From: Bradyrhizobium sp. 190
GTDB taxonomy: Bacteria; Pseudomonadota; Alphaproteobacteria; Rhizobiales; Xanthobacteraceae
NCBI RefSeq assembly: GCF_023073415.1
Contig: NZ_JADPJL010000060.1
Location: 186,001 to 250,000, forward strand
Direction: 5' to 3'
DNA length: 64,000 bases
The notes under the pieces were generated by a model. That model was not told where the DNA came from and searched no databases. It saw only the letters and a list, made by a program, of their open reading frames with translations. Each line of letters opens with the position of its first letter. The stretch's first letter is position 1. Of this stretch, positions 16,901 through 29,900 are shown piece by piece. The position numbers were made by a program, and so were the translations under genes.

Positions 16901-17902
16901 TCATTCCCGCAGTCTTTCCACATCAGGCCGCCTTGCGCTAGCCGCCCGAAAAGCGCGGGCCAGCGCCTGCCCAATCGCCGCCCGCGCCTGCAGGGCATCG
17001 GCCACGACATTTCCCATGCGCAGGAATTCATGGATCATGCCCGGATATATCTGCAGATCGACGGGAACGCCGGCGGCGCGAAGCCTGGCCGCGTAATCGC
17101 GTCCCTCATCCACCAGAGGATCATATTCAGCAAGCACGATGAGCGCCGGGGGCAGGCCTGATAGATCCTTCGCGGCCAGCGGCGCAAAGCGCCAATCGTC
17201 GCGGTCGGAATCGTCGCGGAGATACTGCCGGAAGAACCAGTCGACGGTGCTGCGTTCCAGCAGATATCCGGAACCGTACCGTTCGTAGGAATTGGACGTT
17301 TGCCGGGAGTTCAGGCCGGGATAGGCGAGAACCTGAAGCACGGGCTGCGGCAGGCTTCGGTTCGCCTTTGCTTCGATGGCGAGCGCAGCGGCAAGCGTTC
17401 CACCGGCGCTATCGCCGCCGACGGCCACGCGGCTGGCGTCTATCCCCGCCGCAAGCCCCTCGCGGCCGATCCAGGCCAACGCATCGACCGCATCCTCGAA
17501 CGCGGTCGGAAACCTGTGCTCCGGAGCAAGCCGGTAGCCAACCGACAGCACCGCCGCGCCGCTGTCTTCGGCGAGACCACGGCACAATGGCTGATGTGAA
17601 TCGAGGCTTCCGACGACAAAGCCCCCGCCATGCATATAGAGAAGGACGGGCGCCGGATTGCGAGTGCTTGGCTCCCCGTGCGCGTACAGTCGCGTGTCGA
17701 TCATGGCGCCATCGCGCGTCGGCAGCGACAATTGAAGCTCAAACGCGAGCGCCGAGGGATCGACGTCGAGCAGCGGCGAGGATGCATCGAAATCAGCCCG
17801 CGCCTGCACGGCCGTCAGTTGCGGAAACGGAATGCGTGCGCCGCTTTCGGTCCCTGCCTGCACCATATCGAGCAGCGCGGCGATATCGGGATCTAAACTC
17901 AT
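16901..17902 (-). CDS. Alpha/beta hydrolase of the hormone-sensitive lipase family
   Basis: This 333-aa enzyme has the oxyanion motif HGGGFVVGS, nucleophile GGDSAGGTLAAAL, acidic residue in LAEYDPLVDEG and His in GMIHEFLRMG, so the triad is complete. No signal peptide is visible, so it probably acts in the cytoplasm. The ATG at 17902 has GGAG seven bases upstream, inside the NRPS 3' end, and follows the NRPS stop by four bases. Translational coupling to the synthetase suggests a role in the siderophore life cycle: ester or acyl-chain hydrolysis, or breaking down the ferric complex. No family relation to Fes/IroE is evident, so the substrate is unknown. Confidence 0.85.
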   Translation of the reverse strand: MSLDPDIAALLDMVQAGTESGARIPFPQLTAVQARADFDASSPLLDVDPSALAFELQLSLPTRDGAMIDTRLYAHGEPSTRNPAPVLLYMHGGGFVVGSLDSHQPLCRGLAEDSGAAVLSVGYRLAPEHRFPTAFEDAVDALAWIGREGLAAGIDASRVAVGGDSAGGTLAAALAIEAKANRSLPQPVLQVLAYPGLNSRQTSNSYERYGSGYLLERSTVDWFFRQYLRDDSDRDDWRFAPLAAKDLSGLPPALIVLAEYDPLVDEGRDYAARLRAAGVPVDLQIYPGMIHEFLRMGNVVADALQARAAIGQALARAFRAASARRPDVERLRE

Positions 17903-17906
17903 GTGC

Positions 17907-20900
17907 TCACTCCGCCGGTTCCGGGACCGAGTCCTGCGAAGCCGTCGATGCTGCCTCCGGCACGAGCAGGCTGCAGATGTCATCGAGCAAGCCGGCATCC
18001 CTCAGGATCGTGAAATGGTTGTCTCCGACCGCGCCACGATCAACGGCGTCAGGCAGTTGCGTCTCCAGCCGATCGCGCTGCGTCAGTCGGCCTGATGTCC
18101 ACCAGCACAACGGCACGGCCGCAAGACGGCGCGGCGGCGCGGCGTTCTGCGTCAGGGTCTTGAGGTGCCGGCCGACTGCAAAAGCGCCGGACAGATCGTC
18201 GACACCAAGCAAAGTGTCGTCCATCGAAGTTCCCTGCCCTTCTTCTGATATCCGTGCGATCAGAGCCCGGACGGTTTCGGATGTTTCCGGCAGGCCGGCG
18301 CGTTTCGCCTCCTCCACATGTGAACTGATGCCAGCGGATGCAGACCGTGGAAGAACGGCCAATAGCAATCCTGCGAGGTCATCGGTCCAGTGGGTCACGG
18401 TTTCCTGCCGGTTCGATCCGCCGTGCGGCCGCAGCACAAAGCTGTCGACCAGGGCGAGACAATCGACGCGTTCACCACAGCGTTCGAGTTCGGCCGCAAC
18501 GAGGCTGACGAGAAGGCCTCCGAGCGACCAGCCGATCAAACTATAGGGACCGTGCGGCTGCGCCTGCCTGATCTCGTTCGCATAGTCCGCGGCCATCGCC
18601 TCGAGCGACCGGTCGCTCCACGAACTGTCGACAAGCATCCTGGACTGCAGTCCAATCAGCTGCCGGCGCCCTTCGAGGCGGCGCGCCAACGGCCCATAGT
18701 CGAAGACGGTGCCGAAGCCGCCGTGCACGCAGAATACCGGACGCGCGCCACGAACCGCAGCATTCAGCGGCAGCAGCGCTGACGGCGCCGACGCAGCGGC
18801 GGGAGCCGTGGCGCCGGTATCCGCGAGCAGCGCACGGATCGTCGGCTTCTGCAGGAGATCGCGAAGCTTGATCTCGATGCCAAAAGTCTTGTCCTGCCGA
18901 AGCCGGGCCACGACCTTGAGGCTGAGGATCGAATCGCCGCCGAGTTCGAAGAAATTATCGGTGACGCCGACCTGCGGCAGCTTGAGGATGTCGGCCCACA
19001 ACCGCGCCATCGCGGTTTCCGCAGGTCCTTGCGGGGCCACGAAGCTTCTTCCGGCCGCGTCGGGGGCCGGCAACGCACGCCGGTCAATCTTGCCGCTCGA
19101 CAAGACTGGAAGCCGATCGAGCACCATGATCCGTGCCGGCACCATGTAGATCGGCAATGTCTGCTTCAGGAAACTGATTACTCTTTCGACCAGAGCCTCG
19201 GCAGCGGCTCCAGATGCGTCCTTTGCCGACTTTGGCGCGACATAGGCAACGAGCTGGCTTCCGGCAGCGCCGGCCAGCGCCACCACGGCCGCCTGCTCGA
19301 TCTCCTCATGACGAAGCAGCGAGGTCTGAATTTCTCCAAGCTCAATCCGGAAACCATTGACCTTGACCTGGTCGTCGCTGCGGCCGAGATATTCGACGGT
19401 ACCGTCTTCGTGCCATCGCGCCAGGTCGCCGGTACGGTATAGCCGGCCCCCAGGCGTCGCAGAGAATGGATCAGGTACGAAACGCTCGGCGGTCATGCCC
19501 GCCTTGCCGTGATAGCCGCGCGCCAGTCCAAAGCCTCCAAGATAAAGTTCACCGGCGACAGAAGCGGGAATGATGTTGAGCGAACTGTCGAGAATGTAGG
19601 CACGTCGGTCACCGACCGGCAAACCAATCGGCGCGTATGGTGTCTCGCATTCGGAGTCACCATCGACCTTCCAGACCAGCGGCGTAACGACGGTTTCGGT
19701 CGGGCCGTAGCCGTTGATCAGGATGCGCGGCTTCAAGACGCGCCTGACCTTGTCGAAGCCCGCTTTCGGCATCGCCTCGCCACCGAACGAGTACAGCTTG
19801 ACCGGCGGCGGGTTGCCCGTCTGCTCGACGGCCTCCGCAACCTGCTGGAGGTAGGCCGGCGGCAGCCCGATATGGCTGACACGATGCGCGTGCAGGTTTT
19901 CGACCGTCTGCTCCGGTGTCCACAACTCGGCGTCCCGCATCAGGAGGCGCGCGCCATGCGACAATACCGTCAACCAGCGTTCATGGGCACCGTCGAAGGC
20001 CAGCGACAGGAAATGCAGTTCGCACGAGCTCTCGTCGATCTCGTATAGGCTGCCCGTGACGTGGCAATGCATCGCGAGCGGCCCATGGGCGACGGCCACG
20101 CCCTTTGGTGTTCCCGTCGAGCCAGACGTGTAGATCAGATAAGCGAGGTTCTCGGGATGTAAATCCGGTTGCGGCACATGGTCCGGCCCCGCGTCGAAGT
20201 CGAATGTGGAAAGATTGACGCTCTTGACGGGTCCTAGATCTTCAACACCGAGCTGCCCCGACAGCAGGAACGAGATGCCGGCATCGCGCATGACAAACGC
20301 GCGCCGCTCCGGTGGAAGCTCCGGATCGAGCGGAACATACGCCCCGCCCGCCTTCAGGACAGCCAGCAGCGCGACCATCGTGGCGTCTGTTCGTTCGACC
20401 ACGACACCGACGCGCTGCTCGGGCTTAAGCCCGCGGGCAATCAAGTGATGGGCAAGGCGATTGGCTCTGGTGTCGAGGGCTCCGAACGAGAGCGCCTTGC
20501 CGCCGATGGTAAGCGCCGTCCGGTCCGGATGACGCTGCGCATGGCCGCTGATCGCCACATGTACCAGCGGCAAAGGGGCGGCCGACGTGGCATGCCGGTT
20601 GCAATTCTCGGCGAGACCGGCGTCGACCGCCGTGACCGGGTCGATGCTGCCAAGCACCACCGACGCGTCCCGCATCAGCGCCGTCAACAAATGCTCGAAC
20701 TGCGCCTTGATCTGCGCTGCCTGCGCCGCCGTGAAATGGCTCGGCATATAGGTGTACTCGACCTGAAGCGTCTCCTCGACGAACACCGACAGGTCCATCG
20801 GATAATTCGTCACGTCGACATTCTTCAGGCCACCGAACTGCAGCGAACCGTCACCCCGGTGCATGCTGCGCTCGATCGGATAGTTTTCGAACACGATGAT

Positions 20901-23900
20901 GCTGTCGAACATCGTCTGACCGGCACGGCCAGCCCAGCCCTGGATATCGTAGAGCGGCGTATGCTCGTAATCCCGGATCGCCGAATTGCGATCCTGAAGC
21001 GCCCGCAGCCACTCTCCGACTGTGCTGGCGGACGATGGCGTTTCGATCACGGGCAGCGTGTTGATAAAGAGCCCGAGCATCTGCTGCGAGCCGTCGAGAC
21101 TAGCCGGACGGCCGGCGACCGTGACGCCGAATGTCACGGTCTGCTGACCGGTATAGCGTTGCAGCAGCAGCGCCCACACGCCCTGGACGATGGTGTTGAG
21201 CGTGATCCGCTCACGGCGCGCGAATGCGTTCAGTTCCGCGGTCGCCGTCTCTTCGAGCCGCGTGTAGCAACGCTCGTGGCCGGATGCCTGATGACGGCGG
21301 GAGCCGAAAGCATCGGCCAGTTGCGTCGGTTCATCGAAGGCCTTGAGCTGTTCGCGCCAGAAACGTTCGGCAGCCTGGGCGTCCTGCGCCAGCAGCCAGG
21401 CGATGTAGTCGCGATAACGCGTCGGGTTCGCCGCGGACGCCCCGCCGTAATAGCATTCCAGGACTTCGCCGACGAACCTTGCCGAACTCCATCCATCCAT
21501 CAGGATGTGATGATAGGTCCAGATCAGCCGATGGAGATCGTCCTCAAGGCGCAATAGCCGCACGCGCTGCAGCGGCGGCGTCGAGAGATCGAACTCCGCG
21601 GCACGTTCGCCGGCAAGCGCCGCACCAATCCGTTCGTCGCTGATGGTATGCCCGCGCCAGTCTTCCTGTTCGAACGGCACGACGGTGTCGCGATAGACGG
21701 CTTGCAACGGAGAGCCGGCAAGCTCGCGCCATAGGAAGCCGGTCCGAAGCATCTGATGACGCGCGCTCACCTCGCGCCATGCTCTCCCGAGGCGCTCCGC
21801 GTCAAGTCCGCGGATTTCAACGCTGACCTGGTTGACGTAAACGCCGCTGCCGGCATCGCGCAGGCTGTGGAACAGCATGCCCTGCTGCATCGGCGACAGC
21901 GGGTAGATGTCCTCGATGCGGCTCCAGTCGAGATCAAGCCGTTCGAGCTGTTCGCTGGTCAAGCCCGAGAGCGCACCACGCGTTGATGCCGATGTGTCCT
22001 TGCCCGGGGCAACGTCACGGGACATTGCCGCCATCGCCTTGATCGTCTGATGCCGGAAGACGTCCCGCGGTTCGATCAACACGCCTTCGCGGCGCGCGCG
22101 GCTCACCATCTGCAGCGAAATGATCGAGTCCCCGCCGAGTTCGAAGAAGTTGTCGGTGACGCCGATATTGGGCTGGCGGAGCAGGTCGGCCCAGATCGCG
22201 GCCAGCGCCGCTTCGGCCGGCGTGCGCGGCGCGACATGCTCGGTTGTCGCCGTAAGCTGATCCGGCGCCGGCAGCGCCTTGCGGTCGATCTTGCCGTTCG
22301 GTGTCAGCGGCAGCCGATCCAGCACCACGATCCGCGCCGGGACCATGTAGTCCGGCAGCAGCGACGTCAGCGCCGTCTTCAGCGCCGCGCCATCCAGCGG
22401 CGCCCCGCCGCTGACATAACCCACCAACTGACGTCCCGCACCGACCTCGCGTGCCACCACCACCGCCGAGCGCACCGCATCCTGTTCCAGCAGCCGCGCC
22501 TCGATCTCGCCAAGCTCGATCCGGAAGCCGCGGATCTTCACCTGGTGGTCGGAGCGGCCGATATATTCGATCACGCCATCGGCGCCCCAGCGCGCCACGT
22601 CGCCGGTGCGGTACAGCCGCGCGCCGGAGGGGCCGAACGGATCGGGGATGAAGCGTTCCGCCGTCAGCGCACCGCGCCGCCAGTAGCCACGCGCCAAACC
22701 TTCGCCACCGATATAGAGCTCGCCCGCCACACCGACCGGCGCAAGATTGAGATCGTTGTCCAGGATATGCAGCGTGGTGTTGCCGATCGGGCCACCCAAG
22801 AGCGGACGATCATCCTGCGCATTGAGGCGGTGGCGGGCCGACCACACCGTGGTCTCGGTCGGACCATACAGGTTCCAGACTTCGCCGGCCTGCGCCACCA
22901 GTCGACGCGCCAGGTCCGGCGCCAGCGCCTCGCCGCCGCACAGCACGCGGCAACTCGCCGGCAGCGATGGCCCGTCATGATCGAGCAGCATCCGCCAGGT
23001 CGACGGCGTCGCCTGGATCAGGGTCACGCCCTGTGTCGTCACGATGGCCTTGAGCCGGGATGGATCATGCGCGGCCGCACGATCCGCCAGCACCACTTGC
23101 GCGCCGATGGTCAGCGGCAGCCACAGCTCCAGCACCGCGATGTCAAACGACAGCGAGGTCAGGCCTAGCACGCGATCCTTCGCCGTCAGGCCCGGTTGCT
23201 CCGCCATTGTCGCCAAGAAGTTCGTCACCGCGTCGTGGCGGACCATCACGCCCTTGGGCAGGCCGGTCGAGCCTGAGGTGTAGATCACATAGGCCAGGCT
23301 GTCGGGATGCACGGCGATGTCGAGATTACCGGCATCACCGCCCGCATCTCCATCCTGCTCGTCGAGCAGCCACGCCTCGGCGCCGGTCTCCTCCAGCACC
23401 GGAGAAAACTGATCGAGCAGCGTCCGTTGCGTCAGCACCAGCGCGGCGCCACTGTCGCGCAGCATATGCGAAAGCCGCTCCGGCGGATAATCCGGATCGA
23501 GCGGCAGGTACGCCCCGCCCGCCTTCAGCACGGCCAAAAGCGCGACCATCATCCCGACGCCGCGGTCCAGCGCCAACCCAACCACCCCGTCGATTCCGAC
23601 GCCGCGATCGCGCAGCCGTCTCGCCAGCCGATTGGCCCGGCTGTTCAACGCGGCATAGCTCAGTTCCTCGTCGCCAAACACCAGCGCCACGGCATCAGGT
23701 GAGTGACCGACCTGCGCCTCGAACTGTTCGACAATTCCCTGGCGCGGCCCATCTCGTCGCGTGCTGTTCGCCCCGGAGAGCAGTGCATCATCAGCCGGAT
23801 CGCTGGCCGCGATCATGCCGACCGGCCGATCGGCATCGACGCTCAACGCTTCCATCAGCCGCACAAAAGCGCGCTGCAGCCGCGCGATCTGCGCCTCATC

Positions 23901-26900
23901 GAAATGCTTGCGCTGATAGTTGAACACCAGCCGCAGCCGCTCGTCGAGGCCGACGCTCGCGAACAGCGGATAATTGCTGGTCTCGACGATCCTGGTCTCG
24001 CCGACACGGATCTGCCGATCTTTCTCCATCAACGCGTGGTCGACAGGATAATTTTCGAACACCAGGATGCTGTCGAACAGGGGCCGTCCGGGACGCCCCG
24101 CCAGGCGCTGGATCTCATACAGCGGCGTCCAACCGAATTCGCGCAAGGTCAGATTGCGATCCTGCAGTTCACGCAGCCATACGCCGACTTTCTGCTGCGG
24201 ACCGACATCGTCGACGACCGGCAACGTATTGATGAACAGGCCGACCATGTCCTCGGCGCCGGTCAGTTCCGGCGGCCTGCCCGACACGGTGACGCCAAAG
24301 CAAACCGTGCTCTGTCCGGTATGCTGGCGCAGCAACTGCGCCCATGCGGCCTGCACCAGCGTGTTCATCGTTACGCGCTCGCGCGCCGCAAATTGTTGCA
24401 GCTGCCCCGTCAGAGCAGCGTCCAGCTCCAGTGCGAGCATGCCGTGACCGGATGACTCCGCCTCTGCATGCTCGGCCAGGCCCGTGGCTAGGAAGCTCGG
24501 TTCATCCAGCCTTGCCATTGCATTGCGCCAGAACGCCGCCGATGCATCGGCATCCCGGCTCTGCAGCCAGCCGATGTAATCCCGATAGCGTCGCTGCAAT
24601 GCCGGCAGCCGGACATCGCCGTTATGTTGCATCACTTCGGCGATCAAGCGCGCCGAACTCCATCCGTCGAGAAGGATGTGATGGTGCGTCCAGATCAGCC
24701 AATGGCGCTCCTCCCCGAGCCGGATCAGCCTTACCCGCTGTAAAGGCGGCCGCGACAGGTCAAACCCTTCGGCCCGCTCGCGCCGCGAAACATCGGACAG
24801 CGCGGCCTCCAACTGCGGCTGCTCCCATCCCGCGGCCCGCGCGCGCCAGTCTTCATCGACAAACGGCACTTCGGCACGACGGTAGACGATCTGCTGCGGC
24901 GAGCCGGGCAGGTCACGCCAGACGAAGCCGGTTCTCAGCACCGCATGACGATCGCTGACCGCCTGCCATGCACGATGAAGCTTCCCGGCATCGAGGCCGC
25001 ACACTTCCGCGGCGACCTGGTTGACATAAATTCCACTCTCTCCGTCGTGCATCGCATGGAACAGCATGCCCTGCTGCATCGGCGACAACGGGTAGATATC
25101 CTCGATCTCTCGCCAATCGAGCTTCAGCCTGTCGAGATCGGCCTGGCCAAGGCCTGACAATGCCACATCCGATGGCGTGAGGCCGCAGGCGCCGCCGGTG
25201 CAGTGATCGACCAACTCGCGCAGCGCCGCCTCGTACAAGGCGGCCAATCGCTCGACCGTTTCTCGCCGATAGCGCTTGCTGCCGAAACCGAACGACAGCC
25301 GCAGCTGGCCTTCGCGCACCGTGCCATTCACGCTCAGCCAGCGCCGCAACGGGCTCGATACGTCGCGCGACGGGCCCGCGCTTTCCGGCGCCATCGCGAA
25401 CAATCCCGCCTCGTCAATGCCACCGTCGATCTGGCCGAGATAATTGAAGGCAATCTTCGGCTCGGCGACATTCGACAGCGCCGAGCGCTGCCCTTCAGAG
25501 CCGAGATAGCGCAACGCGCCATAGCCCAGCCCGCGGCCGGGAATGCCGCGAAGTTCCTCCTTCACGGTCTTGATCAACGACGAAGGATCCTGTGACCCGC
25601 CAGCCAGCCGCACGGGAAACGCCGTCGTGAACCAGCCGACCGTTCGCGAAATGTCGAAATCGCCGAACAAATCTTCACGGCCATGGCCTTCCAGCTCGAC
25701 CAGCACATCGTCCTGTCCGCTCCATTGCCAGACAGCGCGTGCGAGGCCGGCGAGGAGAAGATCGTTGATCTGCGTGCGATAGGCGGACGGAGCATCCGTC
25801 AGCAGGCGCTGCGTCAATTCCCGTTCGAACGTCAGCAGCACTTCATCGGCATCGGCGACAAGATCGGTGTCATCATGGTCGTCATCGCAGGGAATGTCCG
25901 AATCCGCTCGGCGATCGAGCCAATAGGACAGTTCGGTCGCCAGTCCGGGCGATGTCGCATGGGCATGCAGCCGCTCACCCCACGCTGCGTAGGCATGGGT
26001 CTTGGGCGCAAGCGTAACCGTCGCGTCGCCCTTCGCAAGTTGTGCATATGCGGCGGCGATGTCTTCCAGCAGAACCCGCCATGACACGCCGTCGACCACC
26101 AGATGATGAGTCGCGATCAGGAAGCGCTGACTGCCATCGGCGACATCGATGCCGACCGCACGCAGCAGCGGCCCCTGGGAAATAGAGAGACTTGCCTGTG
26201 CCGACGACGCCAGCGCCGTCACGGCTTCTGCATCAGCCGCGTTTCGGATCCAAAGTAGATCCGCGGCGGCTGGTGCAGCGCCGTGCTCCGCGCGCCACGT
26301 CCCTTCGCTTTCTTCGAAGCGAAGTCGCAGCGCATCGTGATGATCGACCACGGCCGCAATCACGCGCCTCATCACTTGCCAATCGAGGCGGTCCCTCGGC
26401 CGCAACAACACCGCCTGATTCCAGTGATCGCGCCTTCCTGGGTCCTCCGCAAAGAACCGGGCCTGGATCGGCAACAACGAATGTGAGCCGAAGACAGGTC
26501 CCTGATCGACGAGCGCTTCGCTTCGCTGCTCGGTGCGCGCCGCGAGCGCCAGCGCCTCGAGCGTCTGATGCTGAAACACGTTGCGCGGTTCGATCAGATA
26601 ACCGGCGCGACGGGCCCGGCTCACCATCTGCAGCGAGATGATCGAATCGCCGCCGAGTTCGAAGAAATTATCGGCAAGGCCGACGGCAGGCCGGCCGAGC
26701 AGTTCGGCCCAGACCGCCGCGAGCGCCAGTTCGGCCGGTGTGCGGGGCGCCTCGTACGCCGCGCCGATATATGGCGCGTCGGGTGCCGGGAGTGCGTGGC
26801 GATCGATCTTGCCGTTCGGCGCCAGCGGCAGCCGCTCCAGTACCGCGATCCGCGACGGCACCATGTAGTCAGGCAGAACAAGCGACAGCGCCGTGCGCAA

Positions 26901-29900
26901 GCCTGGCTCTTCGAGTTCGGCCGCTCCGCTGACGTAACCGATGAGCTGACGGCCGGCTCCGACCTCGCGCGCCACCACCACCGCGGAGCGGACACCAGAT
27001 TGCTCGAGCAGCCGCGCCCCGATTTCTCCGAGTTCGATGCGGAAACCACGGATCTTGACCTGATGATCGGATCGCCCGACATATTCGATCGCGCCGTCGT
27101 AACGCCAGCGCGCCAGGTCTCCCGTTCGATAGAGCCGCTCGCCTGTCCCTCCGAAGGGATCGGGAATGAAACGTTCCGCCGTCAGCGTCTGCCGCTGCCA
27201 GTAGCCGCGCGCCAGCCCTGCTCCGCCAATGAACAATTCGCCCGTCACGCCGGCCGGAACCATGTTCAGATCGGTGTCGAGGATGCGAATGACTGTACCC
27301 GGGATCGGCCGTCCGATCGGCACCCGTGCTGCGCCATCGTCACGACAGTTCCAGAACGTGGCGTTGATCAGCGCTTCGGTTGGACCGTAGCGATTATCGA
27401 AGCGCACATTGGGGAAGGCCGCGAGCACACGCGCCCTCAACTCCGCCGACAAGGCTTCGCCCCCGGCAAACAGGCGCTTGAGCGTGACGCAGCGCTCCGC
27501 TTCGGGCTCGGCAACAAAATGCTCAAGCATCTGCGGCACGAAATGCAGTGTCGTTACATCGTGGGCGATGATGGCGCCGACCAGAAGCCGCGGTTCGCGA
27601 TGCGCACCGGGAGCTGCGATCGCAAGCCGTGCGCCGGTCGCAAGCGGCCACAGGATTTCCCAGACCGAGACATCGAAGCTGAACGGCGTTTTCTGCAGCA
27701 AGGTCTCGCCGGCATCGAGGCGATATTCCGCCTGCATCCAGCCGAGCCGCGCGGCCAATGCGCCATGCGAACAGGCCACGCCCTTGGGCATGCCCGTCGA
27801 TCCCGACGTGTACATCACATAGGCCAGGCTGTCTGGATGAAACGCCACGTCGAGATTGCGGGCCGGCTCGCCGGTCCGAGCCTCACGCTCTCCTTCGATG
27901 GTCCAGGCCTCGACGGCCGCTTCCGCAATCACAGGCGCGAGGTGCTCCTGCAGCCGGCTTTGCGTCAGTATCAGCTTGGTTCCGCTGTCGCGCAGCATAT
28001 GCAGAAGGCGATCCGGCGGATAGTCCGGATCGAGCGGCAGATAGGCTCCGCCGGCTTTCAGCACGGCGAGAACACCGACGATCAGTTCGACGCTGCGCTC
28101 CAGCGCGAGGCCAACCAGCCGATCGCGACCGATGCCGCGGCCTCTCAACTGCCGCGCCAGGCGATTGGCGCGAGCGTTCAGATCGCCATAGCTGACCTGC
28201 TCGTCCCCAAAGACCAACGCCATAGAAGACGGTGAAGCTGCAGCACGTGCTTCGATCTCGGCGACGATTCCGCGACGAAAATTCGAAGTCTTGGCAATGC
28301 CGCCGCTCCAACCGAGCACCTTCCGCGCTTGATCCGCATCGAGGCCGCCGAGTTCACCGAGTGGCCTTGAGGCGTCCGCTGTGATCTCGGCAAGCAGTCG
28401 CGACAGGCAGGCCTGCAGATATTTTATCTGGTCGTCATCGAACCGGCCGCGGTCATAGCGGAAGCCGAGATTGATGCCGTCGGTCCTGGCGAATACCGCC
28501 ACCGTGAGGGCATAATTCGTGATCGAGACCTGCTCGACCCGCCCAAAGCGGCGCCCGCTTTCGTTCTCGCTGCGCAGCGCCTGATCGATCGGATAGTTCT
28601 CGAACACCAGGATGTTGTCGAACAGCGGCCGGCCGGATCGGCCGGCGAGACGCTGAATCTCGTAGAGCGGCATCCAGCCGTGGTCGCGCAGATCGATGTT
28701 GCGTTCCTGCAGATCGCGAAGCCACGCACCCACATCGGTTTGCGGTTTGGCTTGATCCACGACCGGCAGGGTGTTGATGAACAGGCCCACCATTTCTTCG
28801 GACCCTATGATCTCTGCGGGCCTGCCGGATACCGTCGCGCCGAAGCAGACAACGCGCTGGCCGGTATGCCGGCGCAACAATTGCGCCCACGCGCCTTGCA
28901 GGAGGGTGTTCAGCGTGACGCGCTCACGCTTTGCAAACGCCTGCAGTTTTGCGGTCAGATCCGCGGAGAGAAGCAGGTCCAGTGAACCATGGCCGGATGC
29001 CCCGGCGGTCGCAGGCCCTCCCAGCGTATCCGCCAGAAACCCCGGCTGGTCCAGTTCGGCCAATGCGGTACGCCAGAACGTCGCCGACGCATCGCGGTCC
29101 TGTTTTTGCAGCCAACCGATGTAGTCGCGGTAGCGGCCGTGTATGGCGGGCAATCGGTCGCCGCGTTCATGTTGGAGGATCTCGGCCACCAGACGCGCCG
29201 AACTCCAGCCGTCCAGCAGGATATGGTGGTGCGTCCAGATCAGCCAGTGGCGGTTTTCGTCAAGCCGGATCAGCCGCACCCGCTGCAACGGCGCCTGCGA
29301 CAGGTCGAAGCCTTTGGTACGCTCGGCCTGCGACACGCGCGCCAGCGCCGCCTCGAGTTCACCGCGGTCCATGGCTGCGGCCTGCCCGCGCCAGTCTTCT
29401 TCCACGAATGGCAGCGTCACATGGCGATACACCACCTGCTGTGCCGCGCCTGACAGTTCGCGCCAGGCAAAGCCGGTTCGCAGCACCGCGTGGCGCGCGC
29501 TTACCTCGTGCCAGGCGGTGCGCAACCTGCCGGAATCGAGACCACGCACTTCGAGGCCGACCTGGTTGACATAGTTGCCGCTTTCACCATCGCGCAATGC
29601 ATGGAACAGCATGCCCTGCTGCATCGGCGACAACGGATAGATATCCTCGATTTCGCGGCAATCGATCGTTGCGCCGAGGGCGTCGAGATCGGCCTGACTC
29701 AACCCTGATAATGCGAAGTCCGAAGGCGTCATGCCGCGGGCGCCGCCCGTACAATGGTCGACGAGTTCGCGCAAGGCCGCCGCATAATGCTCTGCGAGAC
29801 GTTCGATCGTCTCCCGCCGGTAGCGCCTGCGGCCATAGCTGAACGACAACCGCAATTGGCCTTCCCGCACCTGGCCGTTGATGCTCAGCCAGCGGCCAAG

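Noticed and set aside
26568..28235. 555-codon plus-strand open frame inside NRPS 3
   Set aside because: Same reasons: it is fully antisense to the A2 domain. Similar shadows recur opposite the other A domains (e.g. 22050-23168 and 34222-35688) and resemble each other only because the A domains do.
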